Source: Candidatus Obscuribacterales bacterium
GTDB taxonomy: Bacteria; Cyanobacteriota; Vampirovibrionia; Obscuribacterales; Obscuribacteraceae
Assembly (NCBI GenBank): GCA_019747875.1
Contig: JAIEQI010000012.1
Location: forward strand, 18,677 to 82,676
Direction: 5' to 3'
Length of the DNA stretch: 64,000 nt
Part shown: one piece after another, positions 42,948 to 51,459 of the stretch
How positions within the stretch are numbered: position 1 is the first letter of the stretch
Layout of the letters: every line of letters begins with the position of its first letter
Notes under the pieces: generated by a model
What the model was told of the DNA's origin: nothing
What the model saw: the letters and a program-made list of their open reading frames with translations, nothing else
Database searches by the model: none
Made by a program: the position numbers and the translations under genes

Positions 42948-44351
42948 CTAGTGCTTAGCCTCTGTGCTAAAAGTAGTGCTTGTGAGAGTTCGAAGAAATG
43001 CCACCACCTTCCTCTCTTCGTCTGCTGTCATCGGTTTTTCAGTTTGATATTGAGACATTATCCTGACGGCTTCTTCCAGCGTCTTAGCGCTTCCATCGTG
43101 CATGTAAGGATAGGTCAATTCAACATTTCTCAGAGAAGGAACTTTGAAAACATGCAAATCTTCTTTGCGATGAGTTAACTCAAATCGTCCCAGGTTTGTT
43201 TGCCCTTCGTCGTTATAAAAGTCCTTATATTTGCCGAGTTTTTCAAAGGACAATCCTCCCAAACTTGGACCTGTATGGCAGACGAAACACTCGTGTTTTT
43301 TGAATAACTCAAAGCCTTCTCGCTCTTCTGTGGTCAGCGCCGTTTGATCGCCGGACAGAAAACGATCATATCTGCTTTCCGGAGTCAACAAAGTATGTTC
43401 GTACTCAGCAATTGCATCACTTACATTTGATGCTGTGATGCCGCCATTTGGATAACTTTCGCGAAAAAGTTTGTCGTAATCTTTGTCATTGCGAAGGCGC
43501 GAACAGACCTCGTTCCAGTCAGAATTCATTTCGGCAGGATTGCTTATTGCTTCAAGAACTTGCGCTTTCATATTCTCCGCCCTGCCGTTCCAATATTGGG
43601 CAATGTTATATGCTGCATTCAAAACCGTTGGTGTATTGACGCTAGCTTTTTTGCCTCCTGCCGAACTTGAAAATTGCAATTGATCCGCTCCCCCTCTTTG
43701 TAGCGAATGGCAACTTGCGCATGACTGTGTTTGATTCTCTGAGAGTCTTTTGTCGTGAAACAGCTTCTTACCGAGCGCGACTCTGGCGGGATCCGGACGA
43801 AAGAAATTCTCTTTTGGGATTGGTCGAAGATCAAATTCTTTCAAGCGCTTTTCTATCCACTTCGAAAGAATGCGCTGCTCTTTTTCGTTCAAAGCGGAGT
43901 CCCAATGCAATGCGATGTATTGAATGGGCGGCATGTCGCCTTTTGCCATGGCACGAGACAGTCGTTCGACATCACCTTCGCTGAATGGGACTCTGCCTGA
44001 CAGCTTATCTTTGCTGATGAGGAAAGAGGATTGAGCGCTTTTGACATTTGCGTGAGCAATGCTGCTGGCGATTGGGAAATCGTAATACAACGGGTACTGT
44101 GCCAGGTCCTTTGTATGACAATCGGCGCATTTAGCAACCAGGATGTCCGACACTTTCTGGAATTCAGCGGGCTGATCCTTGGCTAGTTGGCTCCTGTGAA
44201 TGAACAAATTCGAAATGGGCAGGCTGATTCCCAGCACAAAAAGTATGCCCGCAATCACGAAAGGGCGGAATTTTGCGGGTATGCGAACCATTCTTGTGCC
44301 TGAGAATCTGCTCTCTAATTCACGGATGCGTGTCCAAACCTTGCTGCGCAT
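42948..44351 (-). CDS. Tri-heme cytochrome c peroxidase (CCP/MauG family)
   Basis: The product has 467 residues. An N-terminal TM anchor (about 29-48) is followed by three C-x-x-C-H heme sites: C75ADCH, C211ASCH and C355FVCH. The last two belong to a complete di-heme peroxidase module (GKKLFHDKRLSENQTQSCAS, NTPTVLNAAYNI, FKVPSLRNVELTYPYMHDGS). The first is in an extra N-terminal heme-binding domain (SDILVAKCADCHT). Such tri-heme enzymes reduce H2O2 with electrons from the membrane quinone pool or small cytochromes. It is periplasmic, needs the cytochrome c maturation system (not in the window), and forms a single-gene unit. Confidence 0.92.
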   Translation of the reverse strand: MRSKVWTRIRELESRFSGTRMVRIPAKFRPFVIAGILFVLGISLPISNLFIHRSQLAKDQPAEFQKVSDILVAKCADCHTKDLAQYPLYYDFPIASSIAHANVKSAQSSFLISKDKLSGRVPFSEGDVERLSRAMAKGDMPPIQYIALHWDSALNEKEQRILSKWIEKRLKEFDLRPIPKENFFRPDPARVALGKKLFHDKRLSENQTQSCASCHSLQRGGADQLQFSSSAGGKKASVNTPTVLNAAYNIAQYWNGRAENMKAQVLEAISNPAEMNSDWNEVCSRLRNDKDYDKLFRESYPNGGITASNVSDAIAEYEHTLLTPESRYDRFLSGDQTALTTEEREGFELFKKHECFVCHTGPSLGGLSFEKLGKYKDFYNDEGQTNLGRFELTHRKEDLHVFKVPSLRNVELTYPYMHDGSAKTLEEAVRIMSQYQTEKPMTADEERKVVAFLRTLTSTTFSTEAKH

Positions 44352-44513
44352 TGGAGCACAAGAGATATTATCATGCTGGGCAAGCGGTTTAATGTTGGCT
44401 TGACAACGGCTGAATCGAGCTTGAAAAGCTATAATTCTCTAGGTATTGTTCGATCGGTAGAACCGGCAAGAGCAAAAACTGCATTTTTCCGGAAGAGCCA
44501 TCCAAGGTGAGCA

Positions 44514-47500
44514 TTGGACCTTTTGATTTGCCAGTCCTGCGGTCTCGTAGTTAGGGGCACTCCAAGCTCCTGCCAAGCTTGCGGTGTCAACTGCGAAAAT
44601 ACCTGCAGCCGGCTTCCAGTGCTTCAAGAGCAAGCAGGTCTGATATTCCTTAAGAACGATCCACTTGAGCTGGAGCGGACCGTTAATTTTATCTTGTACG
44701 GTCCGGATGGCATGCTCCGTTCGACATTCGTAGACAATAGCTCCGTTCCACCTGTGTCCGATGAATCTGGAGGCTCGGGGTTGGAAGGTGCTATGCCTGA
44801 AAAATACCTTCCCCAAGAACCATTTAGCGATAAGCCCGAAGGCGCGATCGATCGTCAAAATGATGTATTAAAGGGCTTTGTGCCTGGGACAGGTGTCTCA
44901 AGCTCAGAGGATAGTTCCGATTTCAAGCAGCGAAGTTTCTCAACCGGAACTTGGACGGGCTCTCGGGTCCAGCGTCTTCACGCCTTAAGTACTAAGCAAT
45001 CGGAAGAAGCGTATTCTACCGATGACTTGAATCAAAACTTGGGACTTAATTCGGCGCAGCAGGAAAAGACATCTGCCTGGGATGCCGTAAAGCCGGTCGA
45101 GCCTAATTATGAGGGACTGCAGAGCGGAAAGGCTGGGGGTTTCCATCATTATTCGCCAATGGATTTCTTTGCGGATCCGGAGCCGGAGGACAGCTCCAAC
45201 TATGCCCAGGATGAAACTATAGACGGCGTGCCGCACGATTTTGCACAAGCGCTGCTCGCTCATGAACGTGCCGAAGAAGCATTTGATTCTGGCGTTTACC
45301 ATCCCGGCGAAAGCCACGGAACGCCCGATCAGGCAGCTTATGATCAAGCAGCCCCTGGTGATCATCAGAGAGTTTACGATCAAGGAGCCTATGCTGAGGG
45401 ATCTTTTGAGCATGGCTCTCTTGCTCAAGGCTCTCTTGATCAGGGCACACCTTCTCCGGGCTCTCTTGGTCACGTGGCTTATGGTCAGGGATCTTATGAT
45501 CAGGAAGCTTATGACCCAGGAGAATTTGATCAGGCAGCCGCTGTGAATGAGAATCGGTTCGATCCCGGGAGCGCCGGCGTCCCGCCGGCTTTTGAATCCG
45601 ATTTTCGCTACGGTGAAAGCTATTCTACTCACCGAGTGCAGGCTGGGGATAATGGTATAGATGATTCAGAGGAGCATTCAAATCCCGGACCTGCGAGCTA
45701 TGCTCATGACGAAGAGAATGAGTTAGCCCCCCTTCCTCAAAAAATGATTTTGAGTTCGAGTTCTCGACCCATAAAACACTCTGCTGATGGTGATTTGGTT
45801 TTTGAACCACTGCCTGCTGAGTTAGCAAACCTCTTTGATCAACCAACCGATATCAATGAGGGGTTACCGTCTGAGGTTGATCCGCGAATCCTCGCTGAAA
45901 TGGAACGGGAGCGAATGTCTCTGCGGCGAGTTCAGAATCCAAATCCCTCTGGCGGTGACCGCGAGGAGACGGCAGGCTCCTCTGGGTCTAGCGATAGCGA
46001 CGAAGCTAGTTCGAATTCTCCGAAGAACGTCGGCAGCACAGCAAGTACACCAGATGGTCAGGGATTAGCTTCAGCAGTAGAATCGCAATTGCCCGCTGAA
46101 CAGCCGCCGAAGAAAAGCATTTTGGAAAAACTGTTTGGATGGCTCCCTTTCTTCAAGAAAGATCGCAATCAGAAAACGATGGATGCCAGTGATGTTCGGG
46201 CACTAACCAGGCGCAAACCACGAGAGACGAAAGATCATGCAGCACCAGTCTTGGAGAAAGCTGCCAGTGATGATACTCAATCGGTAATTGAACCCAAATC
46301 CGCTAAGAAGGAGTTCGAATCTTTTCCAGCTGCTCCTTTGCTGGCTGAGCCGGATGTTTCGAGCTCGCAGTTCGAATATGGTGGCAGGTCTAGCTCTTTA
46401 GATAGTGCGTCGCAGAAGGTGGATACAACGGACGGATTTTTGCCTGGCGTTCCACAAGCTCGGGTTGTGGACGAACCCGTTTCATCGATGCCATCTAGTG
46501 AGTCCTATTCTCAAAACCAAGCTACTAATGCCAGTACACAATTTGAGACGGGTACTTCGAGTTCTCCTTTCGAAGCTGGCAGTTTGGGTGGTCAATCCGA
46601 GAATATCGACTCGCAGCAAGTTGAGGGTGGAGTAAAAACTGATGTGCAGGATCCGTCGTCTACGAGCTCCGAATTTGATGTGGCTGGTGGCGCTGCCGCT
46701 GCCGCGAACTCAGTCGCTGCATTTGATGATAATTCGCCTGCTGAACAAAACGCGGATGCTGTTGCCGTTGAAGAACCTCCTATGCAGCCACCGCCAGAAA
46801 TGACCAGGCTTCTCGATGGACCACCTATCCCTTCGGCAAAAAAGGATTTCATTGAAGAGGATTCTGACGACGATTCTTCTACAAAACCTGTGCGCGATCG
46901 AAAAACTAGCAGACTCAGGAGCATGGCTGCTGACGATGAGAGTGCAGTTGACGAAGACAAAACTGCAGAAGAAAAAAGGCAAAAGGAGAAATCAAAAAAG
47001 GTCCAGCGCAGGCGTACTGCTGAAATTCCTGCCGCAAAGACAGGGAAGAAACCAACTGTAGAGCGGAAGAAAAATCTTCACCACAGGAACACGGAAGATA
47101 AAACCATCCATATCGGACCGGTCCCAATATCGTCAAACTTCCTGATCATGTGCACCGTTGCGTGCGTGTTTGTCGGGTTCCCTGCGTTCGTTCTCTTGGG
47201 TTTGGTTAAGAACATAATTTCAGAGAACGCCAACTCGCCAATGCTGCCATCGATACTGAAATCAGTGGTAAAGGAGGCGGCTCCAGAGATTCCGACTGCC
47301 AATATTCCGGACAACATTCCTGGTATGCCGGGACTGCAGAATGCACCAGGGGTAGTTCCTCAGGGGGCGCCTGGGCTGACCAGGATGGCTAATCTGCCAG
47401 GCAATTTGCCAGGATTCCCAGGGGCACCACAAGGTGGACAACTGCCAGGACCGGCTGCAATTAACAATAAGGATTTACCAGAGCCTATGCCGCAGTTGCC

Positions 47501-48107
47501 CCCCACGGCGGCTTCCGGCAGCGATGCAAAAAATGCAATTCCTTCTGGACAAACTAAAGTTGCCAGTGCTGGACCAGCTACTCCACCGCGCAAGCCTGAT
47601 TTGAAGCATCTGTCAGGTGTATGGGCTCTTGATTTTAAGAATCAGGCTGGACAGATTGGGCGCGGGCAGATGGTGCTCGAACAGAGGGGAAATCAAATCC
47701 GCGGGAATGGAGATGACGGCTATGGCTCCTACCAGATTGGTGGCACAATCAATAAGCAGCGCGTGAGTTTTCGCAAGGCTTACATCCAAAACGGCAGAAT
47801 AGTTGGTAATCCAATTCCCTATGAAGGAAAACTGAGCATGGATAAAAAGCGCGGCGTCCCGCGCATCGATGGTGTGTGGAAACTGTCACGCCGCGAAGGC
47901 TATAACACGCTCTCGCATGTTGCGACTCATTCGTATGCTTTCCGAGCAATGATGTTGGAGATGGCTCCTGATCCAAAGGAACAAAAAGCAAAAGCCATGC
48001 AACAGCAGCAACAGCAAGTGCAAAACGGACCATCGCTGCAAGGAATGCTAGACACTGTGCCGATCAATGATTCTTCGGTTCCGGTTCAGCAGGCAGGTCC
48101 GCAATGA
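44514..48107 (+). CDS. Giant zinc-ribbon/transmembrane protein with low-complexity core
   Basis: The product has 1197 residues. The start is TTG 44514 with AAGGTGAG six bases upstream. A zinc ribbon at the N terminus (Cys6-x-x-Cys9, Cys20-x-x-Cys23) is followed by about 840 residues of acidic, Ser/Gln/Pro-rich disordered sequence, including degenerate pentads of the form A-Y-D-Q-G (about 275-345) and an in-frame dispersed repeat (45561-45594). A basic stretch leads into one TM helix (about 877-900, MCTVACVFVGFPAFVLLGLV), then Gly/Pro-rich repeats and a C-terminal beta domain (about 1033-1165, LSGVWALDFKNQAGQIGRGQ, GGTINKQRVSFRKAYIQNGR). The ribbon faces the cytoplasm and the beta domain the periplasm. 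I know no family; the layout suggests a trans-envelope scaffold or sensor. Confidence 0.75.
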   Translation: MDLLICQSCGLVVRGTPSSCQACGVNCENTCSRLPVLQEQAGLIFLKNDPLELERTVNFILYGPDGMLRSTFVDNSSVPPVSDESGGSGLEGAMPEKYLPQEPFSDKPEGAIDRQNDVLKGFVPGTGVSSSEDSSDFKQRSFSTGTWTGSRVQRLHALSTKQSEEAYSTDDLNQNLGLNSAQQEKTSAWDAVKPVEPNYEGLQSGKAGGFHHYSPMDFFADPEPEDSSNYAQDETIDGVPHDFAQALLAHERAEEAFDSGVYHPGESHGTPDQAAYDQAAPGDHQRVYDQGAYAEGSFEHGSLAQGSLDQGTPSPGSLGHVAYGQGSYDQEAYDPGEFDQAAAVNENRFDPGSAGVPPAFESDFRYGESYSTHRVQAGDNGIDDSEEHSNPGPASYAHDEENELAPLPQKMILSSSSRPIKHSADGDLVFEPLPAELANLFDQPTDINEGLPSEVDPRILAEMERERMSLRRVQNPNPSGGDREETAGSSGSSDSDEASSNSPKNVGSTASTPDGQGLASAVESQLPAEQPPKKSILEKLFGWLPFFKKDRNQKTMDASDVRALTRRKPRETKDHAAPVLEKAASDDTQSVIEPKSAKKEFESFPAAPLLAEPDVSSSQFEYGGRSSSLDSASQKVDTTDGFLPGVPQARVVDEPVSSMPSSESYSQNQATNASTQFETGTSSSPFEAGSLGGQSENIDSQQVEGGVKTDVQDPSSTSSEFDVAGGAAAAANSVAAFDDNSPAEQNADAVAVEEPPMQPPPEMTRLLDGPPIPSAKKDFIEEDSDDDSSTKPVRDRKTSRLRSMAADDESAVDEDKTAEEKRQKEKSKKVQRRRTAEIPAAKTGKKPTVERKKNLHHRNTEDKTIHIGPVPISSNFLIMCTVACVFVGFPAFVLLGLVKNIISENANSPMLPSILKSVVKEAAPEIPTANIPDNIPGMPGLQNAPGVVPQGAPGLTRMANLPGNLPGFPGAPQGGQLPGPAAINNKDLPEPMPQLPPTAASGSDAKNAIPSGQTKVASAGPATPPRKPDLKHLSGVWALDFKNQAGQIGRGQMVLEQRGNQIRGNGDDGYGSYQIGGTINKQRVSFRKAYIQNGRIVGNPIPYEGKLSMDKKRGVPRIDGVWKLSRREGYNTLSHVATHSYAFRAMMLEMAPDPKEQKAKAMQQQQQQVQNGPSLQGMLDTVPINDSSVPVQQAGPQ
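45561..45594. repeat. Dispersed hairpin repeat, copy inside the 1197-residue gene
   Basis: Core GATCCCGGGAGCGCCGG followed by the inverted pair GCCGGC-GTCCC-GCCGGC. It is read in frame as FDPGSAGVPPAF. Related copies are at 54460, 57956 and 58570. Confidence 0.85.
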
Positions 48108-48345
48108 TTGCTATTTGATCCATGGAGTGACGGCATCTTGCTTGCTCCTAAGCTGGCATCTTTCTACGAGTTGTTCTACATCACGCTTTGAGCGTGTCTT
48201 ACTGCGTAATTCTACAGTCTTTGCTTTTGGGAGAGTTTGGGGAGAATTGTGGGAAGACTACGAGAAAAAGTTTTTGTTATTGTGTGTTCATAAGGGATGG
48301 CTTCGGATCGTGTGAACAAATCCTTCATTTATGGGAGAAGGCGGA

Positions 48346-49446
48346 ATGTCGCACGAAGACCAAATTACTAATAACAAGAGTGAAAGCGCGGAGAAGAGTT
48401 CAGAGAGCAGAGAGCAAAGTGGAGCAACTGAAAGGTTTCAAAATGAAGCTCAAAACGAATTGAGCTCGAACAGAGATTTTAATAATAAGACTGATACCTC
48501 TGGTGGTGCCCTGCCTAAGTTAGATCTTAAAGGTGAGGGCAAGGGAGACGACGCGAAAGGCGAGAAGAGCTTTGGCGGCAAGGGAGACGACGCGAAAGGC
48601 GAGAAGAGCTTTGGCGGCAAGGGAGACGACGCGAAGGGCGAGAAGGGCTTTGGCGGCAAGGGAGACGACGCGAAGGGCGAGAAGGACTTTGGCGGCAAGG
48701 GATACGACGGGAAGGGCGAGAAGGACTCTGGCGGCGCGGGATACGACGCGAAGAGCGAGAAGGACTTTGGGGGCAAGGGATACGACGCGAAGGGCGAGAA
48801 GGACTCTGGCGGCGAGGGATACGACGCGAAGGGCGAGAAGGACTCTGGCGGCGAGGGATACGACGCGAAGGGCGAGAAGGCCTCTGGTGGCAAGGGCGGT
48901 AAGAGCGACGAAGTTCAGGGTGAAAAGAAGGGCGACTACGACAAGGATCAGTTCGATAAGCTCGATAAGGACGAAAAAGGTGATCACGACAAGGATGACT
49001 TGGACAAGGATCACGATGATGACAAAGACTTCGATCCCGACGAGATTGATAAAGACAAAGACAAAGACAAAGACAAAGACGAAGACGAGAAAGGCGATTA
49101 CTTCGACGAGAAACTCGACAAATGGGTGGATAAAGAGAAAGACGACAAGGACGATAAATTCGACGAGAAAGATTTCGACAAAGAAAGCGATGGTGGAATC
49201 AAAGACGAAATCGACAAAGTCGATCCCGATAAAAAACGGGAAATCATGGACAAATTGGAAGGCAAACAAATCGAAAAGGGCGGCAAAGGTTCCTACTACG
49301 ACAAAAACCTTGATAAATGGGTCGATTCGAGAAAAGGAAAGAGTGACGTCGGCAAGTACAAAGACGTCGGTGATGTAGGTCCATACAATAAGATGGCTAA
49401 GGAAAGTCCATACATTGGTGGACGCCGGAGGCACGGAGGTCGTTAG
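48346..49446 (+). CDS. Highly charged tandem-repeat protein
   Basis: The product has 366 residues from ATG 48346, chosen because GGGAGAAGGCGGA precedes it; ATG 48331 has no such site. After an acidic, Ser/Glu-rich start, nine 13-residue repeats (G-K-G-D/Y-D-A-K-G-E-K-x-x-G; 48541-48891) are followed by about 100 residues made almost only of Asp and Lys (DKDKDKDKDKDEDEKGDYFD) and two related motifs, YFDEKLDKWVDKEK and YYDKNLDKWVDSRK. No signal peptide or hydrophobic segment is present, so it is a soluble disordered polyampholyte, perhaps desiccation- or nucleic-acid-related; the function is unknown. Two other frames across the repeats are also open, but only this one has a ribosome-binding site and codon pattern that fits. 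Confidence 0.65.
   Translation: MSHEDQITNNKSESAEKSSESREQSGATERFQNEAQNELSSNRDFNNKTDTSGGALPKLDLKGEGKGDDAKGEKSFGGKGDDAKGEKSFGGKGDDAKGEKGFGGKGDDAKGEKDFGGKGYDGKGEKDSGGAGYDAKSEKDFGGKGYDAKGEKDSGGEGYDAKGEKDSGGEGYDAKGEKASGGKGGKSDEVQGEKKGDYDKDQFDKLDKDEKGDHDKDDLDKDHDDDKDFDPDEIDKDKDKDKDKDEDEKGDYFDEKLDKWVDKEKDDKDDKFDEKDFDKESDGGIKDEIDKVDPDKKREIMDKLEGKQIEKGGKGSYYDKNLDKWVDSRKGKSDVGKYKDVGDVGPYNKMAKESPYIGGRRRHGGR
48541..48891. repeat. Nine 39-bp in-frame tandem repeats
   Basis: Unit AAGGGAGACGACGCGAAAGG continuing CGAGAAGAGCTTTGGCGGC, repeated nine times with few changes. The first three copies are the most alike; later copies change GAC to TAC and AGC to GAC. The 13-codon unit keeps the frame. Confidence 0.9.
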
Positions 49447-49505
49447 ACCTCAGACTAGACTTCCGAACTCAAATGTAATTTAGCGGTCAACATTTGAGTG
49501 CTGTT

Positions 49506-49546
49506 CAGCGGAGCCGGTTCAATTCCTGTGGGACCGGCTCGCGCTG
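49506..49546. terminator. Strong hairpin after the tandem-repeat gene
   Basis: CAGCG-GAGCCGGT (49506-49518) pairs with ACCGGCTC-g-CGCTG (49533-49546): 13 base pairs with one bulge and a 14-base loop. There is no T-tract, so it is either a factor-dependent terminator or a leader structure of the response regulator gene at 49605. Confidence 0.5.
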
Positions 49547-49604
49547 AGACATTACCGACTACTTGGAATCCCGCTAGACTTCAATAGAACGAGAGGTTAA
49601 GCTT

Positions 49605-50312
49605 GTGATGTTACAGTGTCCCGCATCGGTAAGTATGGCAAAAATTCTACTTGTAGAAGACGACATCGGTATTTCGAGATCGGTAAAAGACTGGTTATTG
49701 GCTGAGCAACACAAAGTTGATACAGCGTTCACCGGAACGTCTGCGCTCGACTACTTGAATTCCTTTGAATATGATCTGTTGATCTTAGATCGACAGTTGC
49801 CAGAACTTAATGGTATCGAGATCTGCAAATACTATCGAAGCAAATGCGATGGTTTTGTTCTCATGCTAACAGGCATGAGCAGTATAGATGACAAGGTCGA
49901 TGGGCTGGAGGCCGGCGCCGACGACTACCTCACCAAACCGTTCGACATGCGCGAGTTACTTGCACGAGTTAAAGCATTATTGCGACGACCGGAAGGAATG
50001 GAGAAAGCTGTACTCAGCTACAAAAACATCAGCCTGGATACGCAAAGCCGCATTGTCAAAAAAGATGGGAAAGAACTTCCACTTACCCCACGTGAGTTCG
50101 ATGTATTGCAGTTTTTCTTCAAGCATCCGAATCAAGTAATAACTCAAGAGACATTGTTGAAACGGATCTGGCATTCAGATTCAAGCTCCACACATCATGC
50201 GGTATACAACTGCTTGAACAGACTCAGAAAAAATCTCGATGCAACAAACAAAGAAGCGCTAATCAAGACAGTGCATGGCATCGGATATAGGCTCGACGCC
50301 GACCAAGTTTAA
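49605..50312 (+). CDS. OmpR/PhoB-type response regulator
   Basis: The product has 235 residues. The receiver (about 12-125) has the acid pair Asp19-Asp20 (ILLVEDD), phospho-acceptor Asp62 (LLILDRQLPELNG), Thr in VLMLTGMSS and Lys in DYLTKPFD. A winged-helix DNA-binding domain follows (LPLTPREFDVLQFFFKHPNQ, then THHAVYNCLNRLRKNLDATN and VHGIGYRLD). The start is GTG 49605 or ATG 49608 behind GAGAGG; ATG 49635 gives the more usual N terminus but has a weaker site. It is not adjacent to a kinase gene; the PAS kinase at 51460 is about 1.1 kb away on the other strand and is a candidate partner. Confidence 0.92.
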   Translation: MMLQCPASVSMAKILLVEDDIGISRSVKDWLLAEQHKVDTAFTGTSALDYLNSFEYDLLILDRQLPELNGIEICKYYRSKCDGFVLMLTGMSSIDDKVDGLEAGADDYLTKPFDMRELLARVKALLRRPEGMEKAVLSYKNISLDTQSRIVKKDGKELPLTPREFDVLQFFFKHPNQVITQETLLKRIWHSDSSSTHHAVYNCLNRLRKNLDATNKEALIKTVHGIGYRLDADQV

Positions 50313-50370
50313 GGACTTTGGACAGCTTCTTTAAGCCGAGTGGAGAAGCTGCCCCGAAGAAACTTTGAAT

Positions 50371-50406
50371 CGATTCTCCTCCGCCCAGAGAGGAGAATCG
50401 GTTTAA
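50371..50406. terminator. Intrinsic terminator between convergent genes
   Basis: CGATTCTCCTC (50371-50381) pairs perfectly with GAGGAGAATCG (50390-50400) around an eight-base loop. GTTTAAAGCTTTTT follows on the plus strand. It ends the response regulator gene and probably also the minus-strand thioredoxin-like gene. Confidence 0.7.
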
Positions 50407-50415
50407 AGCTTTTTG

Positions 50416-51378
50416 CTATGGAAATCGTCGTCGTGGTGGCGAATGTGGGTCGGTGACAGGAATTGCAGTTTGCCATTCAATTCCTTCCATATGACCAAGT
50501 CGAACGTGATCGTGATGACTCAGTACTTGTGGACGATATTTTGTGATCGCTAATTGTGCCGCGCGTTGCAGGTCGCTGATCGATGCATTTGCTGGCAATT
50601 GCATCAATGCAGTTCCTTCTGTGCCAAAGAGGTTTGGCGCAATGAAAACATAGCCGTTCGTGGTTGTTGCTCCTCTCACATTCTTTAAATCGAAGCTAGT
50701 ACCAGCGCTGTATACTAGTTTTCCGATGAATTGATCCGACCAGGCGATAGACGCAAGGTTGCGAGTAAGTTGTTGCCGTTCCTCGCTGTTTTTTCCTACC
50801 ACAACTGCAAGCGGGCGCTTGTCGCAAGCGGCAACGTCAATAGCAAGTCGCACAGTATCAACAGACGGCAATCCATCAGGTAAACCACTTTCGCCTTTGT
50901 AGTGTCGCGCAATTTCGTCCATGGTTCTTGCCATTTCTGCAGAATCACGAAACACCCATTTTGGACTGCGACCGCCGCCCATAATGATCCGTCCCCACGG
51001 ATCTGTTATTGCGAAAACAGTATTTTCCAGTGGTGCGCCGGGTCTCCAATATGCTTTAAGGATCTGGGCTTCACTAGCGCTTTCGTAAGTCATCATCCGG
51101 ACACAGACGAAGCTTCGAGAAGCGTTTATAACATCGGTTTGTGACAGGAACCTCCAGTCTGTCTCTTGCTTATCCGGTCACCAAACACCCGGCACTCCGG
51201 CGCACTGAGGTGCGGCCGCGACAAGAAGAATAGGCTTGTGCTTTTTTGCTGCCTCTTCCTGGGCTTGCTTCCATGTGGGAATCCAACCAATCCCATCGGT
51301 TTCTGCCTGTGCCGCCTGCTTGAAGGTCCAACATATAAGTGAGAGCAACAACAATAGAAAAGACAATTTAGACTTCAT
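50416..51378 (-). CDS. Secreted thioredoxin-like protein interrupted by an in-frame TGA
   Basis: One frame of 320 codons carries a single TGA (51178-51180, codon 67). The start is ATG 51378 with AAGGTG seven bases upstream (GTG 51387 also possible). The signal peptide (LSFLLLLLSLICWTFKQAAQ A) precedes a thioredoxin-like opening (PTWKQAQEEAAKKHKPILLV AAAPQC). After PQCAGVPGVW comes the TGA. The same frame then continues without any other stop (PDKQETDWRFLSQTDVINAS RSFVCVRMMTYES, ..., ENTVFAITDPWGRI), ending in a Pro/Arg tail. The part after the stop is clearly conserved-looking and has no start of its own that makes a complete domain. Possible readings are a selenocysteine codon, readthrough, a recent nonsense mutation or a sequencing error. 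Family identity is by pattern only. Confidence 0.7.
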
Positions 51379-51459
51379 GGGTAACACCTTGAACGCGACA
51401 AGTCTCTGGCATCTTCCATCATAGAAAACATTTATGGAGAAAGAATGGAGATTCTATTA

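Noticed and set aside
48520..49434. Long open frames on the minus strand and in another plus frame across the tandem repeats
   Set aside because: They exist because the 39-bp repeats and the Asp/Lys codons contain no stops in these frames. They have repetitive hydrophobic or Arg/Thr composition and no proper start site.
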